Positions 45,760 to 54,607 are shown, counted from the first letter of the stretch. The stretch is 64,000 bases of DNA from Serratia nevei (GCF_024160145.1 NZ_JAMYWQ010000010.1:1-64000); one strand, 5' to 3'. A program made the numbers and translations. The notes: generated by a model not told the origin, from the letters alone.

Positions 45760-47714
45760 TCTCGCGCCAGCGCCTCTACCGGCTGCAGGCGCGCGGCGGT
45801 GCGGGCCGGAAAGAATCCGAACCCCACGCCGATCAACGCCGAGAATCCGCAGGCCAGCAGCAGCGGTGGCCAGGTGAAGATCATCGTCACCTGCGGCGCC
45901 AATCCGCTCAACACCCCTTTAATCAGCGCGGCGCAGGCGATCCCCAATACGCCCCCCAGGCTGCAGATCACCACCGCCTCAATCAAGAACTGCCGCATAA
46001 TGTCTGTTTCACCGGCGCCCACCGCCATTCGAATACCGATCTCGTGGGTTCGTTCCGTCACCGACACCAACATGATGTTCATCACCCCTACCCCGCCCAC
46101 CAGCAGCGAAATCGCCGCGATTGCGGTAATCAGCAGTTGCATGGAATCTGAAGCGCGCTGAATGGACTGCGTCAGTTGATCGTCGGTCAGCATGAAGAAA
46201 TCCCGCCGGCCATGCTCCAGAATCAAACGCTGCGTTGCATCGCGTTTGGCCGACTCCAGCGCCACGTTTTCATTCACTCGCATTACGATCGACTCCAGCG
46301 GCACATCGCCGGCAATACGGCCGATCAGGGAGGTGTAGGGCAACCAGACAAGCGGTTGGGAACCGGCATATTGGGCGCCGCGGCGCTGAGCGACGCCAAT
46401 GATCCGATAAGGTACGCCCGCGATCGACAAGAGCGCACCCAGCGGATCTTGCCGGGCAGGGAACAGCGCCTGTTTCAGCAAGGGATCAATCACCGCTACC
46501 GATGCACGTTCACTCAGATCCTGAGCGGTAAACATGCCGCCGGAAAGCAGCCGAATGCCCTGCGTGCGGAAGTAACCTGCGCCGACCCCCATCACGGCGA
46601 GCGGCACCTGTTTACCTTCGCGCACGGCCGGCAACTGAGTGCCGATCACCGGCGAAACGCTATCGACGTAAGGCAACGTCGCCAACAGCGCGACATCCCG
46701 CTCGCTCAGCGAGCGCGCAAAATCGGGGCGCGTCTTTTCCCAGCCCAATCCAGGGCGAATCTCCAACGCGCTGCTGCCAAGCTGGCTGATTTCCTTAAGG
46801 ATATTACGCCGCGTGCCTTCCCCGATGGCGATGGCGGAAACCACCGCCGCAATGCCGATGATAATGCCGAGCATCGATAGCAATGCGCGGATCCGATGCC
46901 CTAACAATGCCCGCCAGGCCATACCGACGGCCTCTTTCAGCGCCGCCCATGCCCCCATGCGTTTCAGCGGCACCACCGGCGCCAACGGGCGTTCGGGCGT
47001 AGAACTGCACCGGGGAGCGTCCTGGCGACAATCCGCCACGATCTCGCCGTCGCCAATCTCAATGATCCGCTGCGCCTGTTCGGCGATCCGCCGATCGTGC
47101 GTCACGATGACGACGGTATGCCCGATGGCGTTAAGTTCATGCAGAATGGCCATCAGCGCCTGACCGCTGGCACTGTCCAGCGCGCCGGTCGGTTCATCGG
47201 CCAAAATGATTTCCGCGCCGTTCATCAGCGCACGGGCAATACTGACCCGCTGCTGTTGCCCACCGGAAAGCTGCGCCGGACGATAACCGCCGCGCTGCGC
47301 CAACCCGAGCCGGGCCAACAGATGCGCTGCCCGCAGGCGGCGCTCTGCGGCCGGCATGGCGGTATACAGCGCCGGGATCGCCACATTCTCGCCGGCGGTG
47401 AGATAGGGCATCAGATGATAACGCTGGAAAATAAAGCCGATATGCCGGCTGCGAAGCTGCGCCAGGCGCTCGCCGTCGGCGTGCCCAACGGCCACCCCGT
47501 TGATGTGCACGTCCCCCTGAGACGGTTTGTCCAGGCAACCGATGATGTTCATCAACGTCGATTTTCCGGAGCCGGAGGCGCCGACGATGGCGACCATTTC
47601 CCCCCGCTGAATGTTCAGAGAAATACGCCTGAGGACCGCGATTTTCTGCTCTCCGGCCTGAAACTCACGTGAGACGTTATGCAACACGATGATGGGATCG
47701 GTGTTAAGCCGCAT
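45756..47714 (-). CDS. MacB-like ABC transporter
   Basis: This 652-residue protein fuses an N-terminal ATPase (Walker A VGASGSGKST; signature LSGGQQQRVSIARAL; Walker B EIILADEPTGALD) to an FtsX/MacB membrane part with four helices and a large periplasmic domain. MacB proteins use ATP to push substrates already in the periplasm out through an outer-membrane channel. It overlaps the MacA-like gene by 11 bases. The substrate is inferred to be the operon's peptide. Confidence 0.9.
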   Translation of the reverse strand: MRLNTDPIIVLHNVSREFQAGEQKIAVLRRISLNIQRGEMVAIVGASGSGKSTLMNIIGCLDKPSQGDVHINGVAVGHADGERLAQLRSRHIGFIFQRYHLMPYLTAGENVAIPALYTAMPAAERRLRAAHLLARLGLAQRGGYRPAQLSGGQQQRVSIARALMNGAEIILADEPTGALDSASGQALMAILHELNAIGHTVVIVTHDRRIAEQAQRIIEIGDGEIVADCRQDAPRCSSTPERPLAPVVPLKRMGAWAALKEAVGMAWRALLGHRIRALLSMLGIIIGIAAVVSAIAIGEGTRRNILKEISQLGSSALEIRPGLGWEKTRPDFARSLSERDVALLATLPYVDSVSPVIGTQLPAVREGKQVPLAVMGVGAGYFRTQGIRLLSGGMFTAQDLSERASVAVIDPLLKQALFPARQDPLGALLSIAGVPYRIIGVAQRRGAQYAGSQPLVWLPYTSLIGRIAGDVPLESIVMRVNENVALESAKRDATQRLILEHGRRDFFMLTDDQLTQSIQRASDSMQLLITAIAAISLLVGGVGVMNIMLVSVTERTHEIGIRMAVGAGETDIMRQFLIEAVVICSLGGVLGIACAALIKGVLSGLAPQVTMIFTWPPLLLACGFSALIGVGFGFFPARTAARLQPVEALARE

Positions 47715-48876
47715 GATCTTCCTCCACCTCAGGCTGCGGTTCCAACAGCACCTGTTCCCCTGCGCTCAGCCCTTCCAGCACTTCGGCATAGCGGCGATCG
47801 CGGATACCGATACGCACGCGGCGCGCCACCGTCTGCTCGCCTTCCCGCACCCTGACCTGATACCCCCCGTCATCCAACGCCGCGCCCAGCGCCGCCATCG
47901 GCACCCGCACCACGCCCTGCGCGCGTTCGGTAATGATAAATACCTGCGCCGTCATCGAGGTGCGCAATCGGCGTTCGCCGTTGGCGACGGCAAACACGCC
48001 GTTGTAATACACCGCCGCCGTTTGCTGGCTGGAGTTCCTGCCCAGCGGGTCGGTTTCCAGCGCTTCCGCCGGCGCCTGCTGTATCGCACCCATGGCCCCC
48101 TCATATCGGCGGCTGGGATCGGCGGCGACGTAAAACCACAGCGGCTGCCCCGTCTTCACCTGCAAGATGTCATTTTCCGATATGCGGGTGTGCACCATCA
48201 TGGTATCCACGTCGGCCATCACCAAAATGGTCGGCGCGCTTTGCGACGAGACGATGGTCTGCCCTTCCTGGGTGACAATGCCCAGCACCTCGCCGTCGAT
48301 AGGGGCGGTAATACGGGTAAAAGCCAGATTGGCCCTGGCGGTTTCCTGCGCCACTTCGGCCTGGACGATCTGCGACTCGTTCACTTTCAACTGCGCCAGT
48401 TGTGCGTCGCGCTGCGCCTGCGCTTTTTCCAAATCGCTGGCCACGCCGGCGCGGTCTCGCGCCAGCGCCCTTTGCCGCGCCAGCTCCAGCTGGTACTGCT
48501 TCAGCTGCGCCTGGCTCGCCAGTTTTTGCGCCTGCGCGCTGCGCAATTCGGCCTGCGACTTGCGCAGTTCGTTAAGCTGCAGCGTCGGATCTATCTCGGC
48601 CAACAGCTGCCCCTGGGTCACTCTGTCCCCCTGTTTGACATACAGTTTTTTCAATTGCCCGTTGACCTGCGCGCCAACGTTCACCTGCCGAGCCGGTTTC
48701 AGGATGCCGGTCGCCAACACGCTTTTTTCGATGTCACCGCGCGCGACGCGCGCCGTTTGCGGCGCTTCAGGTGCGGGGGCGCGATTCAACAGAGGCAGCC
48801 CGCCGAGCAACAGCGCCAACACCAGCGCCGCCAATGCCATTCGCTTCCGGCTGATCACGTCACCCCACCTCAGCAC
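47704..48876 (-). CDS. MacA-like membrane fusion protein
   Basis: This 390-residue periplasmic adaptor has one N-terminal membrane anchor, a lipoyl/beta-barrel region and a long coiled-coil hairpin (about residues 95-190, rich in Gln, Ala, Leu and Arg, with LKQYQLELARQRALARDRAG). It should bridge the MacB-like pump and the outer-membrane factor. Its start overlaps the end of the C39-ABC gene by 17 bases, indicating coupling. Confidence 0.9.
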   Translation of the reverse strand: MLRWGDVISRKRMALAALVLALLLGGLPLLNRAPAPEAPQTARVARGDIEKSVLATGILKPARQVNVGAQVNGQLKKLYVKQGDRVTQGQLLAEIDPTLQLNELRKSQAELRSAQAQKLASQAQLKQYQLELARQRALARDRAGVASDLEKAQAQRDAQLAQLKVNESQIVQAEVAQETARANLAFTRITAPIDGEVLGIVTQEGQTIVSSQSAPTILVMADVDTMMVHTRISENDILQVKTGQPLWFYVAADPSRRYEGAMGAIQQAPAEALETDPLGRNSSQQTAAVYYNGVFAVANGERRLRTSMTAQVFIITERAQGVVRVPMAALGAALDDGGYQVRVREGEQTVARRVRIGIRDRRYAEVLEGLSAGEQVLLEPQPEVEEDHAA

Positions 48877-50983
48877 AAGCGTTCACCCTGGCGTCGACGG
48901 CGGTTTCAGCCATTAACCGCCCCTGCGACATGCGCAAAACCCGATCGAACAGCGGCAGCAGCCGCGGATTATGGGTAACCGTCACCAGGGTCTTACCGCT
49001 TTCACTGCAATGCGTCATCAGCGCCGACATCACCGCCGCCGCAGTCTTTTCATCCAAATTCGCCGTCGGTTCATCCAGCACCAATACCGGGCAACGGCTG
49101 TACATGGCGCGCGCCAGCAACAAACGCTGTCGTTGCCCCAGCGACAGCCCGGCATGGCTCTCCCGAACCAGAGCGTTGACGCCTCCCGGCAACTGCGCCA
49201 CCGCGCTCGCCAGATCCAAACTGCGCAGCACCTGTTCCACTTGCCGCTGCTGGCCCGGTGCCGACGGTTCGAACAGCGTGATGTTTTGCAACACCGAGGC
49301 ATTAAACAGGATGTCCTCCTGGCTTTGCAGGAAGAACAGCCGTTGTACGGCAGCGTTTGACAGCACGCGCCCATCCAGCGCCAGTTCCCCCTGCTGTGGC
49401 GTCAGCAGCCCGGCGAGCACTTTCAGCAAGGTGCTCTTGCCCGCGCCGGAACCACCGCAGATGGCGATGCGCTCACCCCGCCCAAGCGTCAGCGACAAGC
49501 CGTGTAAAACCGGCTGGCCGGCGTCGTAAGCAAAGCTCACCGCCCGGTACTCCAAGCGTGAAGCAAACAAGTTCACGCTCTCGTCGTCAGGCGCCGTGCG
49601 CGCCGATGCCGCAGGAAACAGATCCCGCGCGCGTTCATCGATGACGTGCAGCTGGTTTTTCTGCAGGACGGCAAAAAATAGCTTGCTGCTGTAGGAGGTG
49701 AAGATTTCGCGCAGAAAGCTGTAGGCGAAGAATGCCCCCAGGCTGAGCTCGCCCCCTTTGAGCAGCGGCAATGCCAACAGCATGAACAACACCATTTCCA
49801 GGCTGCCGATCAGCTGGTAAATGCTGCCCTTTACCTGCTCGTAGATCTTCTGCTGTTGCAGGCACTGGAACAGCGAACGGGCATGTTCGGCGAACCCTTC
49901 CTGCCGCTGGCCGGCCAGGCCGGCGGATTTGATGGTCGAAAACCCCTGGATGGTCTCCAGGATGAAGTCATTTTGCACCGCGCCTCGCACCTGCAACTGC
50001 TGGGTGTAGTGGCGATCGCGGTAGATGGCCCACACGCTGACCGCCCCCATCAGCAGCATGCCGACAACCGGCACCAGCGCCAGCATCGGGCTCAGGTAGC
50101 ACATCACCGCCAGCGCGATGGCGCCGATAATCCAGTCGGTGCGCAGGCCGTTGTCCAGTTCGATTTTCTGACCGGCGGCCATCTGCCAACTGGTGAAACG
50201 GCTGAAGATCTCGCCGGGCGCGCGCTTGCTGAAGAAGTTCAGCGAATTTTCCAGCAGCCGAGAAAACCCGGCGGCACCGTGCAGCAACACGAAATTTTTG
50301 ATGAAGCGTTCGGTTAAGATGCGAGCAACCAACGCCAACGCCGTGGACGCCACGAACGCCAATAGATAGTAGGCATAGGGGAACGCGACCTCGCCGGCCA
50401 TGGCGAACACCTGGTTGATCGCGCTGGCGACCATCATCGGCATAATGAACAGCGTCAGCGAGATAAAAAACGTCATCGCCGCCAGGCGATAAATGCCGGC
50501 GATGCCGGCGGTATCCTTCAGGCTTAAGCTGGCGAAAGCGCTTTGGCGACCGCTGCGCCTGGCCGGTGCGGCCGCCGGTATCTCATCGCGATCCAGCACC
50601 AGCGCATAACCGCTGATTTCCGCTTTCAGGGCTGCGTACGGCAGCAGTTGCTGCCCCAATGCCGGATTCATTACGCAGACGTACCCCCCCTGGCGATATG
50701 CCAGCAACACATAGTGGCCCGCGCCGTAATGCAGAATCGCCGGTAAAGGCAGCGCCGCCAGATCCTGATGCTCGAATGCCACCGGATAGGCAGGTAGCGC
50801 CAGCTCCCCCAAAATAGCGCACAGCGTCGCCAACGAAGTGCCGTGCTGCGAAGCGGGATAACGCTCCCGCAGTTCCGTCAACGGTGCGCAAACACCCTGG
50901 GTTTCCGCCAGCATGGCGATACAGGCCAGCCCGCACTCATTGATTTCGCTCTGCAAAACCGGCGTAGGAAGGGTGTTTTCCAT
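48860..50983 (-). CDS. C39 peptidase-containing ABC exporter (bacteriocin type)
   Basis: This 707-residue protein joins an N-terminal C39 peptidase, a six-helix membrane domain and an ATPase domain, as in CvaB-type exporters that cut double-glycine leaders. The catalytic Cys17 (SEINECGLACIAM) and His90 (GAGHYVLLAY) are present, but the position of the third catalytic residue, usually Asp, reads Asn106 (VMNPALG). The ATPase has GGSGAGKST, LSLGQRQRLLLARAM and VLVLDEPTANLD. ATG 50983 is chosen since the previous gene ends at 51003. Confidence 0.92.
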   Translation of the reverse strand: MENTLPTPVLQSEINECGLACIAMLAETQGVCAPLTELRERYPASQHGTSLATLCAILGELALPAYPVAFEHQDLAALPLPAILHYGAGHYVLLAYRQGGYVCVMNPALGQQLLPYAALKAEISGYALVLDRDEIPAAAPARRSGRQSAFASLSLKDTAGIAGIYRLAAMTFFISLTLFIMPMMVASAINQVFAMAGEVAFPYAYYLLAFVASTALALVARILTERFIKNFVLLHGAAGFSRLLENSLNFFSKRAPGEIFSRFTSWQMAAGQKIELDNGLRTDWIIGAIALAVMCYLSPMLALVPVVGMLLMGAVSVWAIYRDRHYTQQLQVRGAVQNDFILETIQGFSTIKSAGLAGQRQEGFAEHARSLFQCLQQQKIYEQVKGSIYQLIGSLEMVLFMLLALPLLKGGELSLGAFFAYSFLREIFTSYSSKLFFAVLQKNQLHVIDERARDLFPAASARTAPDDESVNLFASRLEYRAVSFAYDAGQPVLHGLSLTLGRGERIAICGGSGAGKSTLLKVLAGLLTPQQGELALDGRVLSNAAVQRLFFLQSQEDILFNASVLQNITLFEPSAPGQQRQVEQVLRSLDLASAVAQLPGGVNALVRESHAGLSLGQRQRLLLARAMYSRCPVLVLDEPTANLDEKTAAAVMSALMTHCSESGKTLVTVTHNPRLLPLFDRVLRMSQGRLMAETAVDARVNACAEVG

Positions 50984-51002
50984 ACGTAGTGATATCCCTG
51001 AC

Positions 51003-51947
51003 TTATTCGTTGATAAAAAATAAAGAGTGCGAATGCCATAGCAGCCAGTCATCGGCATGCCGCCTGAGGGTGCGCTCGACGATCGCCGGCATGGCGCGGC
51101 TGACCCGATCTGCCGTGACCGGTTCTTCGATGTGAATGCGGATGCCGCGATCGAAATAAAGCGAATAGAACACCACCTGCGCCTGCAACGCCCGGGCCAG
51201 CCTAACGATGCCACTGTGCAGATGCGCCGGCCTGTCGAACAGGCGGCAAGCCAGCTTGGCCGTAGCATCCTGCTTGCTGTTCAGGGTGTAATCCGGCGTG
51301 ATGTCCGGGAAGAGAATGATGTTGCGCCGATGCTCCGCCGCCTCCAGCATCGCCTGCGCCAAAGTGCCGGCGATGTGGCGCGGATCGTCGTGAATCGAGC
51401 AATAGTCGAGCCGCTGCCGCCATTCTCCCGCCGGCGCCCGCTGCACGAACTCCTGCGCATCGCCGGAAACGATCACCGTCGCCCGCCCTGGATAAACGCC
51501 CGCACCGACCAGCGTCGCCAACACGTCGGAGACCGTATGCATCGGCGCCAACAGTACCGGCACGCCTGCGCGATGCAGTGGTTCCACGACCCGGTCGAGC
51601 TGTGCGGAGCAGCGTGCCAAATGGTTCATTAGCGCCGTATTGCGGGCGTAGACCGCCGCGATATCCAGCCACCGCCGCCGCTGCATCAGCCAGGTGAAAT
51701 CCAGGCGGCCTTCGCCCAACAGGCTTTGGCGATTCGCCACTGCGACCGCATGTCGGTGGCGAAAACGGCGTTGCGGCCGGCGCCCCCTCAATAACCGGCA
51801 CGCCTCCAGCCACAGCCGATAATCCACACGCCGCAGAAGAACGCATGCCAGACGATTCCCCATCCCGGCACCGGCAGCCGAGAAACGCGCCATGGTGTCC
51901 AGGCCATTACGCCAGGCCAAATATCCCCGGACCGCGAGCAGGCGCAT
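51003..51947 (-). CDS. LpxL/HtrB-like acyltransferase homologue
   Basis: This 314-residue protein resembles the lysophospholipid/lipid A acyltransferase superfamily. The usual HX4D motif is replaced by APMHTVSDVLATLVG (His-x3-Asp). Further family-like stretches are ILFPDITPDYTLNSKQDATA and KLACRLFDRPAHLHSGIVRL. It probably sits at the inner membrane. With the ketosynthase and carrier protein of the same operon it may attach a fatty-acyl chain to the peptide. Its ATG overlaps the preceding stop (TGATG). Confidence 0.72.
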   Translation of the reverse strand: MRLLAVRGYLAWRNGLDTMARFSAAGAGMGNRLACVLLRRVDYRLWLEACRLLRGRRPQRRFRHRHAVAVANRQSLLGEGRLDFTWLMQRRRWLDIAAVYARNTALMNHLARCSAQLDRVVEPLHRAGVPVLLAPMHTVSDVLATLVGAGVYPGRATVIVSGDAQEFVQRAPAGEWRQRLDYCSIHDDPRHIAGTLAQAMLEAAEHRRNIILFPDITPDYTLNSKQDATAKLACRLFDRPAHLHSGIVRLARALQAQVVFYSLYFDRGIRIHIEEPVTADRVSRAMPAIVERTLRRHADDWLLWHSHSLFFINE

Positions 51948-52612
51948 CAGGGAGCCAGCGGCTTATCGTGCTGCAACAGCGACAGCAGTTGCTGACTGAA
52001 AGCGGAGAACTCGCGGTCTTGCAGCGCCAGCCATTTGCGATTGACGATAAAACTGGGGGTTGCGTTGACCTGGTAATAGCGGCTCACTGCCGTCATATAC
52101 GCCAACAGCGCCTTGACTCGCTCTGAATTTCTGGCCAGCTGGTAGGCGGCTTCGTCGATGCCGTTAGCGGTCAGCCAGGCACTGAGTTGCTTTTCGTCCG
52201 CCAGGTTGAGGTTTTCTTTGATAATGGCACGGTAGGCGGCGGGACGTTGCTGCGCCTCGATCCCCATGACCGTCAGCGTGGCGAACAGGGGCGCAAAGGC
52301 CGCCATGCCGGTCTGTTCGTCGTCGCTGAGATGCAAGCGCACCAATTTAGCGCCGGCCGGTAGTTTTTTTTCCAGCTCGGCTACGCCGCCTTCATTGACT
52401 TCGCAATAGTGGCAGGCGTAAGAGAAGATTTCGACAATGGTATTGTCGTCTTGCAACGGGCTTTGTTCGACTTTTTCCGGGGAAATAACGCTCAGGCTTT
52501 CCGCTTCCGGCGCTCTCATGACGTAGTGCTGAAAATAAAATGCGGTCGCAAAAGAAGAGGCGAAAATAATAACAAGCGTGTAGCTGATAAAAAGCAAGGG
52601 ACGTTTATACAT
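51947..52612 (-). CDS. Membrane-anchored DsbA-like thioredoxin-fold protein
   Basis: The 221-residue product starts MYKRPLLFISYTLVIIFASS with one membrane helix, then a periplasmic thioredoxin domain with a CHYC active site (Cys67, Cys70 in FSYACHYCEVN) and a cis-proline loop in NATPSFIVNRK. It is the second gene of the peptide operon and should introduce or rearrange disulfides in the four-cysteine precursor. The frame could extend upstream, but ATG 52612 sits directly before the anchor. Confidence 0.87.
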   Translation of the reverse strand: MYKRPLLFISYTLVIIFASSFATAFYFQHYVMRAPEAESLSVISPEKVEQSPLQDDNTIVEIFSYACHYCEVNEGGVAELEKKLPAGAKLVRLHLSDDEQTGMAAFAPLFATLTVMGIEAQQRPAAYRAIIKENLNLADEKQLSAWLTANGIDEAAYQLARNSERVKALLAYMTAVSRYYQVNATPSFIVNRKWLALQDREFSAFSQQLLSLLQHDKPLAP

Positions 52613-52720
52613 AACGGACGCATCCTGCAAAAAAAAATACTCACCCAACAGAGTGAATACGCGAAAAAGAGTTAACACCGTAAACTATGAGAGTTTAAAG
52701 ACGACTTTTTTGCCCGGTAT

Positions 52721-52751
52721 CAGGCGGGACAACGCGAACGCAGCCCGCCTG
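52721..52751 (-). other. Stem-loop between the precursor gene and the rest of the operon
   Basis: CAGGCGGG and CCCGCCTG form a perfect 8-base stem with a 15-base loop in the 175-base gap after the precursor gene. No T-run follows on the minus strand, so it more likely stabilises the precursor mRNA or partly attenuates read-through than terminates fully. Confidence 0.45.
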
Positions 52752-52787
52752 CCCACCGCTAATCTAAACGCAGGGGGTCAACCCGCA

Positions 52788-52991
52788 TCAGCTTGGCGTG
52801 GTTGGGTTAGAAGGGCAGCTCGCCACCGGCGCAGGGTAATAGAATTTCTGTACGCCGCCGAATTTATTCGCACAGGTCTTCACCAACTGGCAGGTTCTGT
52901 TGCTGCCGCTGCCTACCCAGGCAAACTCTTTGGTACAAACAAAAGTACCGCCGACGATGTTTTCCGCTTCTGACAGATTAATTTTTTTCAT
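52788..52991 (-). CDS. Double-glycine-leader peptide precursor, candidate microcin/RiPP
   Basis: The 67-residue product has a leader MKKINLSEAENIVGG that ends in Gly14-Gly15, the cut site of C39 peptidases, and a 52-residue core with four cysteines (19, 34, 40, 59), aromatic residues, and a Pro/Thr/Ser-rich end. It resembles small double-glycine peptides of enterobacteria (DUF4762-like, from memory). A good AAGGATAT site precedes ATG 52991. It is the first gene of an operon for disulfide formation, acylation and export. Confidence 0.82.
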   Translation of the reverse strand: MKKINLSEAENIVGGTFVCTKEFAWVGSGSNRTCQLVKTCANKFGGVQKFYYPAPVASCPSNPTTPS

Positions 52992-53410
52992 TACAATATC
53001 CTTATACATTAAAATATAAACACACTACCCATTACTCTGTCGGCAGACAGAGCAATTCTTCAATACATTTGAAAACCATTTAATTAATAACAACGAGAAC
53101 GTTTCTGGAAAAAGCATAGCCATCTCAAACAAGCAGATCAATACAATTATTGACATTGCACCACGAAATTAGCGGAATAAGTAATCGCCTAATCATGGAA
53201 TATTCCAATTTAATTTAAACTAAAAACCAGAAAATTAGACCAATACCTGTTGTAGCAAGAAAAACAAGAAAGGATAATTCTCAATAAAATGGATAGTTAA
53301 CCAAGAAAAATACAGATCCGACCAGATAGCGGCGACGTGCAACACGCTGAAAAGATTGCTTCCTGCCGTGCCGGATTTACACTGGTGCAAAAGGACCCTC
53401 ACTCTACAGG
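52992..53410. promoter_or_regulatory. AT-rich divergent control region of the peptide operon
   Basis: This 419-base region between the precursor and a divergent LysR gene is much more AT-rich than its surroundings, which suggests transfer. It contains a perfect inverted repeat CTCTGTC-GGCA-GACAGAG at 53035-53052, about 44 bases before the precursor start, which could be a leader hairpin or operator. I see no second gene. Confidence 0.5.
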
Positions 53411-54337
53411 ATGCCCATGCTCGCCACCCACGAATACGCCAACGACCTGATTCTGTTTGCCCTGATTGTCGACTGCGGCTCATTCAGCAAGGCCGCGGAG
53501 AGCGCCGGCATCACCAGTTCGGTGGTCAGTAAACGCATCGGGCGGCTGGAAAAATCGCTGGGGGCCAGGCTGCTGTACCGCACTACCCGCAGCCTGACGC
53601 TGACCGAAAGCGGCCAGGCACTCTATCAGCAGGCCAAGGAGATCGGTGCCAAAGTGCAGGAGGCGCTGTACGCCGTCAGCGAAAAGAGCGAAGAGCTGAC
53701 CGGCACCATTCGCATGTCGGTGCCGACCATTTCAGGCGAGCTGCTGCTGAGCGAGAGCGTGGCGGAATTTTGCGCTCTGCACCCCAGCCTGAAGGTCGAG
53801 ATGCGGCTGGAAAACCGCTTTGTCGATCTGGTGGAAGAAGGTATCGATCTGGCGATCCGTACCGGCACCATGCCGGATTCGAGCCTGATTGCCCGGCCGA
53901 TTTTCGATTCCCGCTGGGTGATCGTCTGCTCGCCGGGGTATCTGGAGAATCACCCGGCACCGCGCAGCGCCGAAGACCTGCTCGGCCACAACTGTTTGAC
54001 CTACACCTATCAGGAAAGCGGCACCGCCAACTGGCTGATGAAGCGGCCGGGGCACAGCGAAATCTACGAGCTGCAGGTTAACGGCAACCTGTCGGCCAAC
54101 AATGCGCGAGCGATCCGCAAAGCGGTGATCGGCGGCCACGGCATCGCCATGGTGCCGCGCTGCATGGTGTATGAAGATTTGCAGGACGGCAGACTGACGG
54201 AGATCCTGGCCGGCCACTGCGGCAAGGTATTGGGCATTTACGCCGTCTACCCTTACACCCGCAATCTGCCGTTAAAAACCCGTCTGCTGATCGAACATAT
54301 CATCGGTTCCTACCAAAATATCAGCCATTATTTTTGA
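53411..54337 (+). CDS. LysR-family transcriptional regulator
   Basis: This 308-residue regulator has an N-terminal winged helix-turn-helix (SFSKAAESAGITSSVVSKRI) and an effector-binding domain with MRLENRFVDLVEEGIDLAIR, typical of the CrgA/AaeR branch. It is divergent from the peptide operon and upstream of lldPD, so it could control either. No GntR-type LldR is found here. ATG 53417 is an alternative start. Confidence 0.86.
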   Translation: MPMLATHEYANDLILFALIVDCGSFSKAAESAGITSSVVSKRIGRLEKSLGARLLYRTTRSLTLTESGQALYQQAKEIGAKVQEALYAVSEKSEELTGTIRMSVPTISGELLLSESVAEFCALHPSLKVEMRLENRFVDLVEEGIDLAIRTGTMPDSSLIARPIFDSRWVIVCSPGYLENHPAPRSAEDLLGHNCLTYTYQESGTANWLMKRPGHSEIYELQVNGNLSANNARAIRKAVIGGHGIAMVPRCMVYEDLQDGRLTEILAGHCGKVLGIYAVYPYTRNLPLKTRLLIEHIIGSYQNISHYF

Positions 54338-54383
54338 GCTCTCCGCTCTGATTATTTCCCTTCGGCCGTAAAAAGCCGCGGGG

Positions 54384-54607
54384 ATTACCGCATTTTTGGA
54401 CATAATCTATTGAACATTTCCGCCTAATTAATGTGAGCTTGCGCATTCATCACACAATAAACATTCCTATCAATCTGATTTTAAAGCAGTTAATTGAGTC
54501 CCTGCCCCCCACCATTTTCCCCCGGCCGGCATCGTTCGCCAATGTTAAAAAATTACCGCGTGGCATCGACGCCAACGTTGTGATTAGAATAAAAATGTTG
54601 CGGTAAT
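54384..54607. promoter_or_regulatory. lldP leader region with repeated ATTACCGC motifs
   Basis: The 323-base gap between the LysR gene and lldP contains ATTACCGC at 54384-54391 and 54552-54559 and its inverse GCGGTAAT at 54600-54607. The last two form a 9-base inverted repeat (AATTACCGC/GCGGTAATT). These are candidate binding sites for the local regulator. No gene is seen. Confidence 0.4.

Noticed and set aside
54430-54460. TGTGA and TCACA half sites as a CRP site upstream of lldP
   Set aside because: The half sites are 13 bases apart instead of 6, so they do not form a CRP site.
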